A stretch of 64,000 bases of DNA from Platanthera guangdongensis (lineage: Eukaryota > Streptophyta > Magnoliopsida > Asparagales > Orchidaceae). This document shows positions 11,418 to 21,226 of the stretch, piece after piece. The position numbers were made by a program, and so were the translations under genes. Every line of letters begins with the position of its first letter. The stretch's first letter is position 1. The stretch is from NCBI GenBank assembly GCA_039583875.1, contig CM077162.1:52355675-52419674 (forward strand). The letters are read 5' to 3'. The notes beneath the pieces were generated by a model. The model ran no database searches. It was given only the letters and a program-made list of their open reading frames with translations, and was not told the DNA's origin.

Positions 11418-12969
11418 GTAATCCACTTGACACCAACTAGGGCTCTGACTTCCCAATATGCTTCTCAATCCAACCACCTATCATATCCTATGTGGGTCAT
11501 AGTGTTATGTGTTACTTTTGCTAAGCGCAATCCATGACCTAATGTTAACCCATATGAGATGACTGTTAATTCCTTGGGCCAAATACACCTAACTACTTTT
11601 TTCATGGGTTTGTCATATGCATAATATTAACCATTCATAATTCTATCAATATTCTAAGTGTTTTGGACCAAAAATTAAATCATTTAACTAAGTGACCTAG
11701 GTCACTTTGTACATGAGCTCCTATATCCAGTGATCTATTATGTCTAAATAAATTATCTGGAATTCATCTATGTTAAATATGACTGTTCACCAAAAAGCCT
11801 AACTTTTCCATTTGATTTACCATCCATTTTTTATTTATGATTAAAATCACAATCGTTTCATTTTCCAAACGAAGTACCTAAATTATTTAACTAAAAATTC
11901 ATAGAAAATTACTGGTGATTAACATGGTCATAATAGTACTCCAAACAGAAATTCATAACCCTAGCTAGTGGTTTGACCTAACATAATTACATATGAACAA
12001 TATTACCAAAATACCACTTCTAAGGATTTGGCATAGTAAATCATCCAAATATTCTTAAATAAATATACATGGGTTTATATCACAGAAATAATAGACTATA
12101 CATTTTTCCAAAATTTTCCAAATAATATTACCCCTACTTTATTTTAAAACTCAAAAAGATCAAAATTGTAAATCTACTAAATACACAAGATACAATTCAC
12201 AAATACGCTCATAAATTTTCCAGTGATGAAAAATGTCCTATTAGGGCTTGTATCATAATTATAGAATTCCATAAGGTCACTAGAACTATTTCTAATTTTT
12301 ATTTCTAAATGAGACTATTTTCCAATAATCCTATTTAATGTGATTTTTGATCTCAAAAATTCCAATCTTTCCATGGGAGGCATATCTCATCGCTGCGAGC
12401 CTCTATCCAACATCCCTTGGACATGCATTGAGCCAAATGGCTAATTTCCCATTTTTTTACAATTAGCACACCATTTACAAATCTGCCCCCACTATGCATG
12501 ATGGATTTCACCAACATACAGAGATCCAAATGGTCTGGAACTTTTACCATGGTCATTTAATGCACCAATGGCCATGACACCCAAATTTGGGGGGAGTTGG
12601 AAAAGGGAATCCACATATATTTATTTTTATTTAATAAATTAAATTTCTATAAAAACACTAGAAAAATCCCCCCCAAAATTCTGCTTTTTGGGCAGGAGCT
12701 AAGTCTAACATAAACACATGCAAGACCTAAATTTCACTGCATGTGTACTTAGGGTTTGACCTAGGCATCCATTTGAATTTCTACCTTATCCTAGGAGCAA
12801 TCTTAGTAGAACTATCCTATAGGGAGCTACATTACTCCAAATTACAACTTTAGGGTGACAAATTAAAGGTAAGACCTAGATCTACCTTTTTCATGTTGGA
12901 AGTTTTTTTGGAAATTCACCTAGGAGGCCTAATTTAAGCATGCAAAATGTCTATTTTTATGTGACAGAA
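11418..12969. other. Unclassified AT-rich DNA between D and E
   Basis: This 1.55-kb stretch contains no frame I believe in, no LTR end pair and no motif found elsewhere in the window. Its base composition and wording resemble the noncoding parts of the gypsy LTRs, so it may be a decayed LTR fragment, but I cannot align it to E, F or G by eye. Confidence 0.4.
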
Positions 12970-13278
12970 TGTAACATCCCTCAGGAAACTAGACCCCCTA
13001 GGAGTGGTATTTTCATGATTAGGTCATGACAAAACCCTAGGAAGCCCAAGAAGACCAAGTAGACCTAGGAATGTTGGTGGGATCACTATGGTCTGCAAAT
13101 AGTAGATTTATAAATACTAGGTTGGGATGATCAAGGGGCTTCACCATGACTCCAAGACCCCACCATAACATCACCAATCTATTGAAAGGCCCTAAGGGTC
13201 CATTGGAGTCAACTTAGGGTGGCCAAGTTGACCTAGGACCATCATAAACCTAAATTGGGCAGGGTGGCCTAACTAAGG
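12970..13278 (+). repeat. 5' LTR of gypsy E, first segment
   Basis: This starts TGTAACATCCCTCAGG and is collinear with 61653-61961. The segment ends at TAAGG (13274-13278), the target site that B duplicated; the LTR continues at 26352. Confidence 0.85.
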
Positions 13279-13422
13279 TGTTGGGTACATTGGTCAAATG
13301 TACCTGATTTGAAGAAGCCTCACCCAACTCAATGATATACATCATAATGTATTTGATGTATGTTGAGTTAACTTGTGCAGGTTAAGAAATCACTGGACTG
13401 AAGCAAAAAGTTTCTAAGTCCA

Positions 13423-14350
13423 TGTGTCGACACCCAGAGGGAAAGTGTCGACACTTAAGAAGACTTGTGTCGACACCCAGACAAGCAGTGTCGACACTTG
13501 GAGTCATTGTGTCGACACCTGGGATGCAGAGTCGACACCAGATAGAAAGTGTCGACACTTGGAGCTGTGTCGACACTCAGTGAAGAAAAGTGCAGACAGA
13601 AAGTGTCGACACAAGGAGCTGTGTCGACACCCAGTGAAGCTGTGTCTACACCAGAAAGTGTCGACACTTGGAGCTGTGTCGACACTCAGCAAAAGTCTGC
13701 AGAGTCTAAGTACAAGTGTCGACACTCAACACAATGTGTCGACACTATGCAGAAGAGTCAGCATTTGAAGTAAGTGTCGACACCCAGCACAATGTGTCGA
13801 CACTCAATAGAAGAGTCAGCATTTGAAGTATGTGTCGACACCCAGAACAATGTGTCGACACACAGCTAAAGACTCAACACTTATAGAAAGTGTCGACACA
13901 AGGAGCTGTGTCGACACTTAGCAAAGAACAGAAAGAACAACAAATTATTCTAAGTACAAGTGTCGACACTATGGAAATGTGTCGACACTCAGCTGAAGTC
14001 TCAACAACAAGAAGGTGTGTCGACACAAGGAGCTGTGTCGACACTCAGCAAGTTTCAACATAGAAGACTATGTGTCGACACCAAGAAGCAGTGTCGACAC
14101 TTGACAGATTCAACACAAAAAGATGTGTCGACACAAAGGAGATGTGTCGACACTTAGAAGAATTCAGCAAAAGCTTAAAGAACAAGTACTTGTGTCGACA
14201 CTCAATTTCAGTGTCGACACATGCAGAAGAATCTGTGTCGAGACATACAAGGAATTGTGTCGACACCTTGTAGACTTGTGTCGACACTTACACAGCATGT
14301 GTCGACACTTGGTCTATAAGTGTCGACACTTAAAGACAGAAAGTCTCGAC
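13423..14350. repeat. GTGTCGACAC palindrome array, B 5' LTR U3
   Basis: More than 30 copies of the perfect 10-bp palindrome GTGTCGACAC or close variants occur in 930 bp, spaced about 15-45 bp. Recurrent spacers (CTTGGAGCT, ACTCAGC, AAGAGTCAGCATTTGAAGTA) show growth by duplication of larger units. A block at about 13575-13690 has no counterpart in the 3' LTR. Confidence 0.93.
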
Positions 14351-14485
14351 ACTTACTGACTGTTAGAGATTTTCAAGAAGTGACTGGATGACTTGACAGC
14401 TGCCGTTCCAGCCGGTCTACAGCAATTGTCAGAGATGTCAGAAGTCAGTTATGAACCGGACCAGCCGGTTACCATGAAGAAGGCC

Positions 14486-14493
14486 TATAAATA
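14486..14493 (+). promoter_or_regulatory. TATA box, B 5' LTR
   Basis: TATAAATA in the context GGCCTATAAATAGGCACC, about 140 bp after the palindrome array and preceded by CCGGTTACC. This would drive the genomic RNA that starts in the LTR and runs through gag-pol. Confidence 0.75.
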
Positions 14494-15375
14494 GGCACCT
14501 ACAGTTTACAGAAACTGTTGTTGTGGTTGTTGAAGTTGTTGATCATATTGTTGAAGTAATCATTAAAGTGGTACTCAAAGTATCAACACAAGAAGATCGT
14601 GCATTCCAAGTGCAGATCTAAGAAGTTGGAGAGAGAGGGCTCCTTCCAAGAAATCAGCCTCTGGAACTAGGCTGAGAAGAAGGATTCAGATTCAATTCTG
14701 GATCTTAAGTGGCAGAGGTCAAGGAACAACTGCAGGAGGATTCAGTCTTATTCAGTTCTACTCAAGAAGCTTTGAAGAAAGCTAAGTCAGATTGGATCCA
14801 GCTGAGTTCTTCCAAGAACTCATCAAGAATCTCTCAACTCCCCTCTTATCTTTCTGAGTTGTAGAGTTATTATTTGTAATACCTTTTAACTTGTAGGATC
14901 CTTTGGATCTGAGTGATTTGTAAGCCTATTATTATAAAGGCTGAGGGTAGGGCTTGTAAGCCTGAGTGTAGGAGATTGAGATCTCTGAGTGTAGGCCTTG
15001 GATTGGCTGAGTGTAGGCCTTGATTGGCTGAGTGTAGGCTTTGAGATAAAGCTGAGTTGTAAGGCTTTGGGCCTGAGGTAGGAACCAATTTGGGTTCTGA
15101 GACAGTGAAGAAGTTTGGCCGAATCTAGTACACTGCTAGATAGGCGAAGGGGGAAAGTGGATGTACCCATATCTTGGGGAACCACTATAAAACACTGTGT
15201 GTTGTGCTGTGATTGTGCTGTGGATTAGCTGTGTATGTTTTGTTATTGCTGTTTGCTGTTCAAAAGTAGTTAGAAGTCTGTGATATAACTGTTTGGCTGC
15301 CAACAAAGTTAGAAAAGGATTAGGTCACCTATTCACCCCCCCCCCCTCTAGGTGTTTAGGTACCATATCTTTCAA

Positions 15376-15387
15376 GTGGTATCAGAG
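15376..15387 (+). other. Primer-binding site of copia B
   Basis: TGGTATCAGAGG follows the LTR end CTTTCA by two bases. Eleven of twelve bases match the initiator tRNA-Met complement. The leader to the gag ATG is about 115 bp and purine/A-rich. Confidence 0.85.
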
Positions 15388-15491
15388 GGAGGTTCCTCAA
15401 AACAAGTACTAACAGTCTGAGGAGATCCTGTTTGGCAGATTCAGTGTAAGGCAAAAACACAGATTCAAGAAATTCAAGAAAATCAAGAAAC

Positions 15492-17537
15492 ATGGGTTCC
15501 TATGAGAATCACAAGAAATTGGGTTCCATGAAATTGCCCATATGCAGAAAGGAGATCTTTGGGATCTGGAAAGAAAGGGTAAGGCTATTTATGGAGGCCT
15601 CAGACCCTAGAATCTACATCACAGTAAAGGAAGGGCCTTATGTGCCCATGAAGATTTCAGTTCTAGATGCAAATCAGAGAACTCCAAAGGATTTCTCTGA
15701 GATGACTAAGGATGAAATTGTCCTTGGCCACCATGGACAAGAGGGCACAAAACATAATAGTGAGTGCCATTGATGATGCCACTTTTCAGAACTTAATTCA
15801 CTGTAAGACAGCAAAAGAGATGTGGGATACTCTCATTGTCTATATGGAAGGATCTGAAGAAGTTAGGCAAGATAGGAAGTCCTTGCTAAATCAGGAGTAT
15901 GAAAGCTTTAGGCAAGGAAAGGGTGATAGCATCACTGAGTGCTATAAGAAATTTTACAGAATAGTTAATGAACTCATGTCTTATGGAAGAGAGTTCACTA
16001 ACTATGAACTAAATGACAAGTTCTTAAGGTCCCTAACCAAAGATTGGGACACCAAGATCTGTGCCATAAGAGAAATGGCTAAGTTGGGGGAAATTCCTCC
16101 TCCCACACTGTTTGGCAAGCTATTGTCTTATGAAATGCAGTTAACAGTGAGAAAAGAGGAGGAGAAATCAACAAGAACTGAGCACAAAGAAAGAACTGTT
16201 GCTTTCAAGACAGAAGTTCCCAGAAAGTGCAGGAATAAGTCTTCAACTCCACCTCCAGAGGTAGTTGAATCAGAGTCTGATGAGTCTGTCAGCACAAAGT
16301 CTAAGAACAGTGAAAGTGATGAAGACTTTGCTGCTTTCACTAGACACTTTCAGAAGTTTTTGAAAAAGAAACAGTGGAGGTCAAGGACTTCTACATCACA
16401 AGGAAAGGAAGACTCTTATCAGAAAAAGAGGTCTTCAAAGATTGACAAGAAAAGGAAAAAATCAAGCAAGGCAACTGGTTCAAAGATTGTTTGCTATTGC
16501 TGCAATAGACAGGGCCATGTTATTGCAGATTGTCCAGAGAAGAGAAAGGAATCTGGTGACAGGAAAAAGACTCACTTCAAAGGGAAGAAAGGAAAGTCTT
16601 TTGTTGCTAAGAAGGAGAAGACTCTATCAGATATCTCTTCTTCAGAAACTGAGTCTGAGGCTGAAGCCTACATAGGGCTGTTTGCAGAAGAAGAAGAGGA
16701 AGAATTCATGCAGATCTTGGAGTCAATTTATGAACAAGAAGACAGTCATTGCCAAGGGCTAATGGCTTTGACAGAGAGTGCCAAAATCCTGGAGCAGCCT
16801 AGGACCCAGTCAGGTACAAAGTTCAAGTTTAAATTCAGTTTCTTGTTCTAGTTCAGAATCAGATTCTTCTTCATCAAGTGATGAGAATATATCTGAGTCT
16901 GAGGAAGATATTCATCAGCTTATAGATGAATATAAGGTACTGTTGCAAGCCTACAAGAAAAGCAAGACCCTAGCCAAAAGTCAGGCAAAGGAGATTGCTG
17001 ATCTCAAGGCTGTTGCAACAGATTTTGAGAAGCAATTTGATCAAAAACTTAATGAGGTAGCCAGGCTGAAACACATTACAGTGATTCAGATGGGAACTAT
17101 CACCTATAAGAATGATCAAATTAAGAGACTGGAGATCAATCTTCAGAAAGAGAGAGAGCTTGTTGCTAGGTTTTCAAAACCTAAATCAGTGCTACCTTTA
17201 ATTGATGAATTTGTTCATCATAAAGGCAAGGCTGGACTGGGTTTTGTTAGACCTGCAGGGACTGAGCAGTCCAAGTTCAAGTCCAAGGGCAAGGCCCCAA
17301 CATTCAACAAGCCTGCTGTAGTCAAGACAGCCAAGGTTGTACCTAAGCAAAGGTACAACAAGTTTGAATGCTGGTGCTGTGGCAAGGTTGGCCACTTTGC
17401 AGTGGACTGTTGGCACAATGCCAGTGCCAAAGTGAGTTCCAAACTACCTGTTGGAAAGCCAGTAGGTTAGGTTTGTCAAATTGCAAACTAACAATCACCA
17501 AGGACCCAAGAATACTTTGGGTTCTAAGGTTCATTAA
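15492..17537 (+). pseudogene. gag: Gag of copia B, frameshifted
   Basis: Starts MGSYENHKKLGSMKLPICRK and shows the copia gag N domain (GIWKERVRLFMEASDPR). The frame breaks near 15723 (one extra base relative to C), again near 16795, and once more before the tail at 17470. First zinc knuckle CYCCNRQGHVIADC at about 16490; acidic Ser/Glu linker to about 16910; coiled coil about 16920-17160; second knuckle CWCCGKVGHFAVDC at about 17370. The conserved tail QGPKNTLGSKVH ends at TAA 17535-17537, in the pol frame. It would form the capsid and package RNA. About 680 residues, closely similar to C's Gag. Confidence 0.9.
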
Positions 17538-17549
17538 TTTGTTTTGCAG

Positions 17550-18975
17550 GTGAGTCCAAGTGGCCATACCCCAACATGGTACTTGGATAGTGGATGTTCC
17601 AGACATATGACTGGAACAAGGGGACTACTGAAGGACTATATTCCAATCAAAAATGGTCCTAAAGTGACCTTTGGTGGTTCTGAAAAAGGAATCATCAAAG
17701 GGTTTGGTAACATTTCTTCAAACTTAGTTACCATTACTCAAGTGGCTTATGTTAAAGGGTTGAAACACAACCTAATAAGTATAAGTCAATTAAGTGATGT
17801 AGGGTATGACATCTCATTTGTTAAAAATGGTTGTCATATCAAGAGGTTAAGTGATCAAGAGATCATTTTGACTGGTTATAGGAAGAGGAATGTCTACTGT
17901 CTAGACATTATGATTGAGAACAATGGTTCTCCAGTTTGTCTTGTAGCTGATGAGACAGTCTCTCATTGTGTCAAATGGCACAAGAGGCTTGCCCATCTTA
18001 ACTACAAGACTATTAGCAAACTCTTTAGCAAAGAGTTAGTGAGGAATGGTCCTCAAGTTAAGTGTGTTAAAGATGGATATTTGCTCAGCTTGTCAAAAGG
18101 GCAAGCAGACTAAATCCACCTTTAGAAGCATAGATAACAAAGATGCTGTGAGGTGTTTATACCTCTTGCATATGGATCTCTTTGGTCCAATGTCAGTTCA
18201 CAGCTTAGGTAGGAAGGTCTATACCTTTGTAGTTGTAGATGACTACTCAAGGTTTTCCTGGGTGTTCTTCTTAAGACAGAAATCTGAAACACCTAGTGTC
18301 TTCCTTAGCTTTGTCAAGCAAATTCAGAATGAACTAAACTGTACAGTGGTCAAAATTAGAAGTGACCATGGTACTGAATTTCAGTCTGATAGCATGACAA
18401 AACTGTGTGAAGACCATGGGATATTTCAAGAATTCTCTTCACCTAGAACACCTCAGCAAAATGGCATTGCTGAGAGGAAGAATAGGACCTTGATAGAGGC
18501 TGGTAGGACCCTACTTAGTGATACATCACTGCCAGAGTATTTCTGGGCTGAAGCAGTTAACACTGCATGCCATGTTATAAATAGGGCTACAATCACTAAA
18601 AGGCTTAACAAGACCCCCTATGAAGTGGTGAAAGGCAGGAAACCAAACCTATCCTATTTTAGGATCTTTGGTTGCAAATGCTTCATACTTAACAATGGGA
18701 AGTCTTACTTAACTAAGTTTGCTGCCAAGTCCCAAGAGGGAATTTTTGTTGGGTACAACAATAATAGTAAGGCTTATAGAGTCTACAACTTGACTACACA
18801 AGTTGTAGAAGAATCAGTGCATGTAGTTTTTGATGAGACAAAACTTATTAACAATGAGTTGTCTAGCAATGTATGCAGCCCCACAGGTTTGACAAAGAAA
18901 TTGGACAAGCTTACTATAGAAGAGGTGCCTGCTGCAAGACAGCAAGTTGAGGAGAGTAGCTGTTGTCCAGGGGGG
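17550..18975 (+). pseudogene. pol: Protease and integrase of copia B
   Basis: Pol opens after CAG 17547-17549 with VSPSGHTPTWYLDSGCSRHM, the aspartic protease active site. GAG-pre-integrase has HKRLAH; the zinc finger is CSACQKGKQT (intact CxxC). The integrase core has HMDLFGP, SDHGTEF and [10 protein letters not shown], so the triad is kept. A one-base insertion near 18074 separates protease from integrase, and a sixth G in the run at about 18970-18975 (C has five) shifts the frame before RT. Closest to element C. Confidence 0.9.
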
Positions 18976-20712
18976 AGAACTACATGTGCCAATTGCTGAA
19001 GAAATACAAGGAGTACAGCATGATGCAGATGCTGAAGTGGTTCAACCAGATGTAAGGATGCCTCCAGCCCACAGGCATCTTAGAGATCATCCAGTAGAGC
19101 TGATTATTGGAGATCCAAGACAAGGAGTACAAACCAGGAGTAGAAACATGAATGCAGCAATCTATTCCAGCTTTTTGTCTCAAGTTGAACCTAAGAAATT
19201 TGAAGAAGCAATACAAGATCCACAATGGACTGAAGCAATGCAAGAAGAGCTTAATCAGTTCAAGAGGTGCAAGGTTTGGGAACTGGTTCCAAAACCTAAA
19301 GACCACAATGTAATAGGAACTAAGTGGATCTACAGAAATAAGATGGATGAACAAGGGGTCATCATTAAGAATAAAGCAAGACTGGTTGCTAAAGGATATA
19401 TGCAAGAAGAAGGTATTGATTTTGATCAAACCTTTGCTCCAGTAGCCAGACTGGAAGCCATAAGGATGTTCTTGGCCTATGCAACCTATCAAGGATTCAA
19501 GGTTTACCATATGGATGTCAAGTCAGCATTCTTAAATGGTAATCTTAAGGAAGAAGTCTATGTGGAACAGCCTTCAGGTTTTGTTGATCCAACTCTACCT
19601 CATCATGTCTATAGACTTAGGAAAGCTTTATATGGGTTAAAGCAAGCTCCTAGAGCTTGGTATGAAACCCTATCTAGTTTCCTCATTGAGAACAAGTTTT
19701 CAAGGGGGAAAATAGATAAGACTCTATTCCTTAGGGAATCTAGAGGCAAAGTCATACTTGTCCAAATATATGTAGATGACATTATATTTGGGTCTACTGA
19801 AAGTAGCCTTTGCAAAAAGTTTGCAAAGCTTATGCAAAGTCAGTTTGAGATGAGTAGTATGGGAGAGCTGAAGTTTTTCTTGGGTCTCCAAGTTAAACAG
19901 ACTGAAAGTGGTTTATCCATATGTCAGTCCAAGTTCACCCTAGAACTCTTAAGGAAGTATGGTATGGATTCATCCAGTACCATGAAGACTCCTATTGGGT
20001 CAAGTATGTCTCTTAGCAAGGATGATGCAGGGAAACCTGTAGATGAAACCTTGTACAGAGGGATAGTTGGCTCCCTATTATACTTGACTGCTAGTAGACC
20101 TGACATCATGTATGCTACATGTGTTTGTGTCAGGTATCAAGCCTGCCCTAAAGAGTCTCATTTGACTGCAGTCAAAAGAATATTGAGATATCTAAAGGGC
20201 ACTCCCTATCTAGGCCTCTGGTACCCTAGGAATGGAGATTTTGATCTAACAGGTTATTCAGATGCAGACTTTGCAGGATGCAAAGAGATAGAAAGAGCAC
20301 TACTGGAACCTGTCAATTCCTAGGTGGGAGACTAATTTCATGGAGCAGCTAGAAGCAAACCAGTGTGGCTATCTCCACAGCTGAGTCAGAGTATGTGGCT
20401 GCAGGAAGTTGCTGTGCTCAACTTCTGTGGATTCAACATCAGCTAGAGGACTATGGATTTCAGGTAAGTAGAACTCCACTTTTCTGTGATTCTACAAGTG
20501 CTATTTCAATAGCTAATAACCCTGTATCTCATAGTAGAACAAAACATATTGAGATTAAATATCACTTTCTTAGAGAACATGTAGAAAGAGAAGATATTTC
20601 ACTTGAATATGTTAAAACTGATAATCAGATAGCTGACATGTTTACTAAGCCCCTAGAAGAAGCTAAGTTCAATAGATTCAAAATTGAACTAGGAATGATA
20701 AACTTAGACTAA
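18976..20712 (+). pseudogene. pol: Reverse transcriptase-RNase H of copia B
   Basis: The long frame 18976-20323 carries the copia [53 protein letters not shown] motif and the catalytic YVDD at 19769-19780. RNase H follows, with [28 protein letters not shown] and [12 protein letters not shown], ending at 20712. A frame change near 20290 and a TAG near 20350 break RNase H. RT copies the genomic RNA and RNase H removes it. Confidence 0.92.
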
Positions 20713-20739
20713 GTTTACAGAATTGAAAATTGGCTAAGT

Positions 20740-21195
20740 AAAAAGGTGTCGACACATAGACAAGTCTATGTCGACACAGAATAGTGGTGTCGACACTTCA
20801 GGAAAAAGGTGTCGACACATCTAGGATGTTGGTGTCGACACTTTAAAATGTTAGTGTCGACACATGTCGAGTAGGTGTCGACACATCCAATGTGGTGTCG
20901 ACACTTATGTTTTACTCAGGATTTTCTAAGTAAAGTCTCGACAATGTGTCGTGATATGTTGTGTCGACACATAACCAAGTGTCGACACATAAAATCTGTT
21001 GACTAAACTTGTGTCGACACATGTGTGTCGAGACATTATAAGTCAGTGTCGACACTTATTGCTAGTGTCGACACATCCTAAGATAGCTGTCCCGCCTGTT
21101 CATCTTCAAAATTAGACAGGTATAAATAGGGTTCTGTCTTTGTTTGTCGACACGCTTTCAAAGTATCGAGACCAAAACTATTGTGTCGACACTTC
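20740..21195. repeat. GTGTCGACAC array in the pol-ORF3 spacer of B
   Basis: About 17 GTGTCGACAC-type palindromes, with variants such as TGTCGAGACA, fill the 450 bp between the end of RNase H and ORF3. This is inside the element, not in the LTR. C has an equivalent array at 47820-48150. Confidence 0.92.
21121..21130 (+). promoter_or_regulatory. Putative internal promoter (TATA box) for ORF3 of B
   Basis: TATAAATAGG sits at the downstream edge of the spacer array and 106 bp before the ORF3 ATG (21227). The same arrangement occurs in the LTR (array, then TATAAATAGG) and in the matching spacer of C (47773-47782). I infer an internal promoter for a subgenomic ORF3 RNA; no transcript evidence is available. 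Confidence 0.6.
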
Positions 21196-21226
21196 TCTTT
21201 TCTAAAGACAAATTCTCCAAACCCTA

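Larger units (their letters stand above)
13279..15374 (+). repeat. 5' LTR of copia B
   Basis: It is 2096 bp, starting TGTTGGGTACATTGG and ending ACCATATCTTTCA. U3 has the GTGTCGACAC array (13423-14350), then TATAAATA at 14486. Near the 3' end is CACCTATTCAC followed by a run of 11 C and TCTAGG; the 3' LTR has 7 C there. Confidence 0.95.

Noticed and set aside
11418..12969. A host gene in the only DNA not assigned to an element
   Set aside because: The longest frame is 67 codons and there is no splice-supported or conserved reading frame visible.
13423..14350. CRISPR-like appearance of regularly spaced repeats
   Set aside because: The repeat is only 10 bp, spacing varies from 15 to 45 bp, spacers recur, and the sequence lies in the U3 of a plant LTR.
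13382..14359. Many overlapping open frames of 60-115 codons rich in CRH, VST and VDT on both strands
   Set aside because: They are produced by the GTGTCGACAC repeats, which contain no stop in any frame. The same applies at 4783-5463, 24473-25340, 32522-32949 and 56364-56804.
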